NCBI GenBank assembly: GCA_049516155.1
Contig: JBEKTJ010000040.1
Span: forward strand, 27,346 to 91,345
Direction of reading: 5' to 3'
Length of the DNA: 64,000 nt
From: Bog-159 sp049516155
GTDB taxonomy: Bacteria > Acidobacteriota > Terriglobia > Bryobacterales > Bryobacteraceae
Shown piece after piece: positions 62,600 through 64,000 of this stretch. The notes beneath the pieces are model-generated. The model was not told the origin of the DNA. It saw only the letters and a list, made by a program, of their open reading frames with translations, and ran no database searches. The translations under genes were made by a program, and so were the position numbers. Position 1 is the stretch's first letter. Each line of letters opens with the position of its first letter.

Positions 62600-64000
62600 C
62601 TACTCCAGGGATTCCAGGGCCGCCTTATTCTTGGCTAGCTGCGCTTTGTACTCGGCGAGCTTGGCGCGCATGGAAGCCACGACTTGTTCGGGTTTGCGGC
62701 TTAAGGACGGCTCGTCGGAGAGCTGCTTTTCCAGGCTGGCGATGTTCTTCGCGAGCTGGTCGTTTTCCTTTTCGAGGCGCTTGCGCTGAGCTTCCATTTG
62801 CGTCTTTGGCACGTGCAACACCAGGTCGAATTGGGAAGTGGAGCGGCTGGCGGCGCCGGCCAGTGGCGGGTCCGGGCTGAATTCCAGCGAGACTCCGGAG
62901 AGCCGGCGCATGGCATCGGCGTGACGCCGCGCGATTTCGAGTGCATCGCCGCGCGCGTGGAGCGTGCCCTGCAACTGCAGCTTAGGATCGAGCTTCATCT
63001 CCGTGCGCAGGGTGCGCGACAGGGTCACGACTTCCTGCAGCACTTCGATTTCGCGCTCGGCCGCAAAGTCCGTGTTCTGCCGGCTATACTGCGGGTACTC
63101 GGCCAGCGCGATCGACACGGGGCGCGTGGGACGGCCGTTGGCCAGCCGCTGCCACAGCTCTTCGGTGAGGAAGGGCATGGCCGGATGCAGCAGGCGCAGA
63201 GCCGTTTCGAACGCGGCCAGCACGTTGCGCCAATCGGCGTTGATGCCGGAGTTTTCCTGGAAGCTGGGCTTCTTCAGTTCCAAGTACCAATCGCAGAATT
63301 CGTGCCAGAAGAAATGCCAGAGCAACTGAGCCGCTTCGTGATAGCGATACTGTTCGATGGCCTGGTTCACGCGTTCGGCGCAAGTGTTCAGGCGGCTAAA
63401 AATCCAGCGATCCTCCACCGCGACTTCGATGCTGGGTCCGGCTTCGGGGCGGAAAGTTTCCAGGCGATTCGGCAGCCACGGCTCCACGCCGGAGCGCTCC
63501 ATATTCACGAACAGCAGGCGGGCCGCGTTCCAGATTTTGTTGGCGAAGGCGCGCGTCGATTCCATGCGGTCCTCGGAGAGCACGATGTCGGTGCCCGGCG
63601 CGGCGCCCAACAGCAGCGCCATGCGCACGGCGTCTGTCCCGTACTTCTCGGTGACCACCAGCGGATCGATGGTATTGCCGCGGGTCTTGGACATTTTCTG
63701 GCGCTCGGCGTCGCGCACCAGGCCATGAATGTAGACCTGCCGGAAGGGGATCTCGCCCATGAACTCGCAGCCCATCATGACCATGCGCGCCACCCAGAAG
63801 AACAGAATGTCGAAGCCGGTAATGAGCAGCGATGTGGGGTAGAACAATTTCAAGTCGTCGGTTTCGTCGGGCCAGCCGAGCGTGGAGAAGGGCCATAGCG
63901 CCGAGCTGAACCAGGTATCGAGCACGTCGGGATCCTGCACGAGTTGGGAAGAGCCGCAGCGTGGGCAGGTAGCAGGCTCTTCGCGCGCCACGATAATTTC
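62600..64000 (-). CDS. valS: Valine--tRNA ligase, C-terminal part (cut by window edge)
   Basis: The visible 466 residues cover the second half of ValS: the CP1-distal part (TCPRCGSSQLVQDPDVLDTW, FSSALWPFSTLGWP), GFDILFFWVARMVMM, the KMSKTRGN variant of the KMSKS motif, the anticodon-binding domain and the C-terminal coiled-coil arm (KRLEKENDQLAKNIASLEKQL). The start lies beyond position 64000. It charges tRNA-Val. It is the last gene of the window on this strand, with the GxxExxY gene 100 bases after it. Confidence 0.94.
   Translation of the reverse strand, partial: EIIVAREEPATCPRCGSSQLVQDPDVLDTWFSSALWPFSTLGWPDETDDLKLFYPTSLLITGFDILFFWVARMVMMGCEFMGEIPFRQVYIHGLVRDAERQKMSKTRGNTIDPLVVTEKYGTDAVRMALLLGAAPGTDIVLSEDRMESTRAFANKIWNAARLLFVNMERSGVEPWLPNRLETFRPEAGPSIEVAVEDRWIFSRLNTCAERVNQAIEQYRYHEAAQLLWHFFWHEFCDWYLELKKPSFQENSGINADWRNVLAAFETALRLLHPAMPFLTEELWQRLANGRPTRPVSIALAEYPQYSRQNTDFAAEREIEVLQEVVTLSRTLRTEMKLDPKLQLQGTLHARGDALEIARRHADAMRRLSGVSLEFSPDPPLAGAASRSTSQFDLVLHVPKTQMEAQRKRLEKENDQLAKNIASLEKQLSDEPSLSRKPEQVVASMRAKLAEYKAQLAKNKAALESLE

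Noticed and set aside
62798..63898. 366-codon open frame antisense to valS
   Set aside because: ValS motifs including KMSK are on the minus strand; the plus-strand frame has no domain.

Overview
The window looks like a chromosome piece from an Acidobacteriota member, most likely Bryobacterales (Solibacter-like). The basis is gene content: a VWFA-related acidobacterial domain protein, an orphan duplicated MacB/FtsX permease, a very large TonB receptor with an N-terminal carboxypeptidase-regulatory-like domain, a CRTAC1/FG-GAP protein, PilZ and REC proteins, and a lipid A-type acyltransferase (Gram-negative envelope). The DNA is GC-rich throughout. I saw no rRNA, tRNA, CRISPR array, phage or complete insertion sequence.

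Layout. 1-5.3 kb: a frameshifted spermidine-synthase-like gene running off the left edge, a broken TAT-exported amidohydrolase, a small membrane protein, NAD-type isocitrate dehydrogenase and protein-isoaspartate methyltransferase. 5.4-11.2 kb: a secreted protein, a MarR regulator divergent from an ABC permease with a palindrome between them, a secreted trypsin-like protease and a PilZ-like protein. 11.8-22 kb: a VWA protein and heptaheme cytochrome c (+), remnants of an ATPase/TOPRIM-like pair, then CRTAC1, TPR and TonB-receptor genes (-) with a clear terminator after the receptor. 22-29.8 kb: an ABC exporter, a glutamine synthetase/aldehyde dehydrogenase pair (the synthetase broken), a PemK/MazF-type toxin pair, a decayed aldehyde dehydrogenase copy joined to a SEC-C remnant, and a REC protein. 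30-41 kb: a secreted IPT-like protein, an esterase, an acyltransferase, a GldA/GldF/GldG/DUF4340 operon and an NAD salvage operon.

40.5-45.2 kb holds the most distinctive working unit: five minus-strand genes. They encode a protein with two copies of a four-cysteine module, a two-helix membrane protein, a nine-CXXCH cytochrome fused to a cytochrome b domain, a NapC-like multiheme cytochrome and a tandem universal stress protein. It is probably a membrane electron-transfer complex, but I cannot name its substrate. 45.5-64 kb: VOC proteins, DUF1801, PriA, a TIR plus zinc-ribbon protein, a HigBA pair with a broken toxin, an MBL hydrolase, a Uma2 nuclease, PAP2, a membrane protein, IlvD, an esterase, a DUF1570/TPR peptidase-like protein, an unknown protein with CoaX and BirA, a GxxExxY protein inside a perfect 32-bp inverted repeat, and the C-terminal part of ValS at the right edge.

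A cross-cutting observation: at least six genes carry frame changes, and three of these also lack about 7-26 internal codons. This is either real gene decay or a systematic assembly problem, and it should be settled before any of these genes is called dead.
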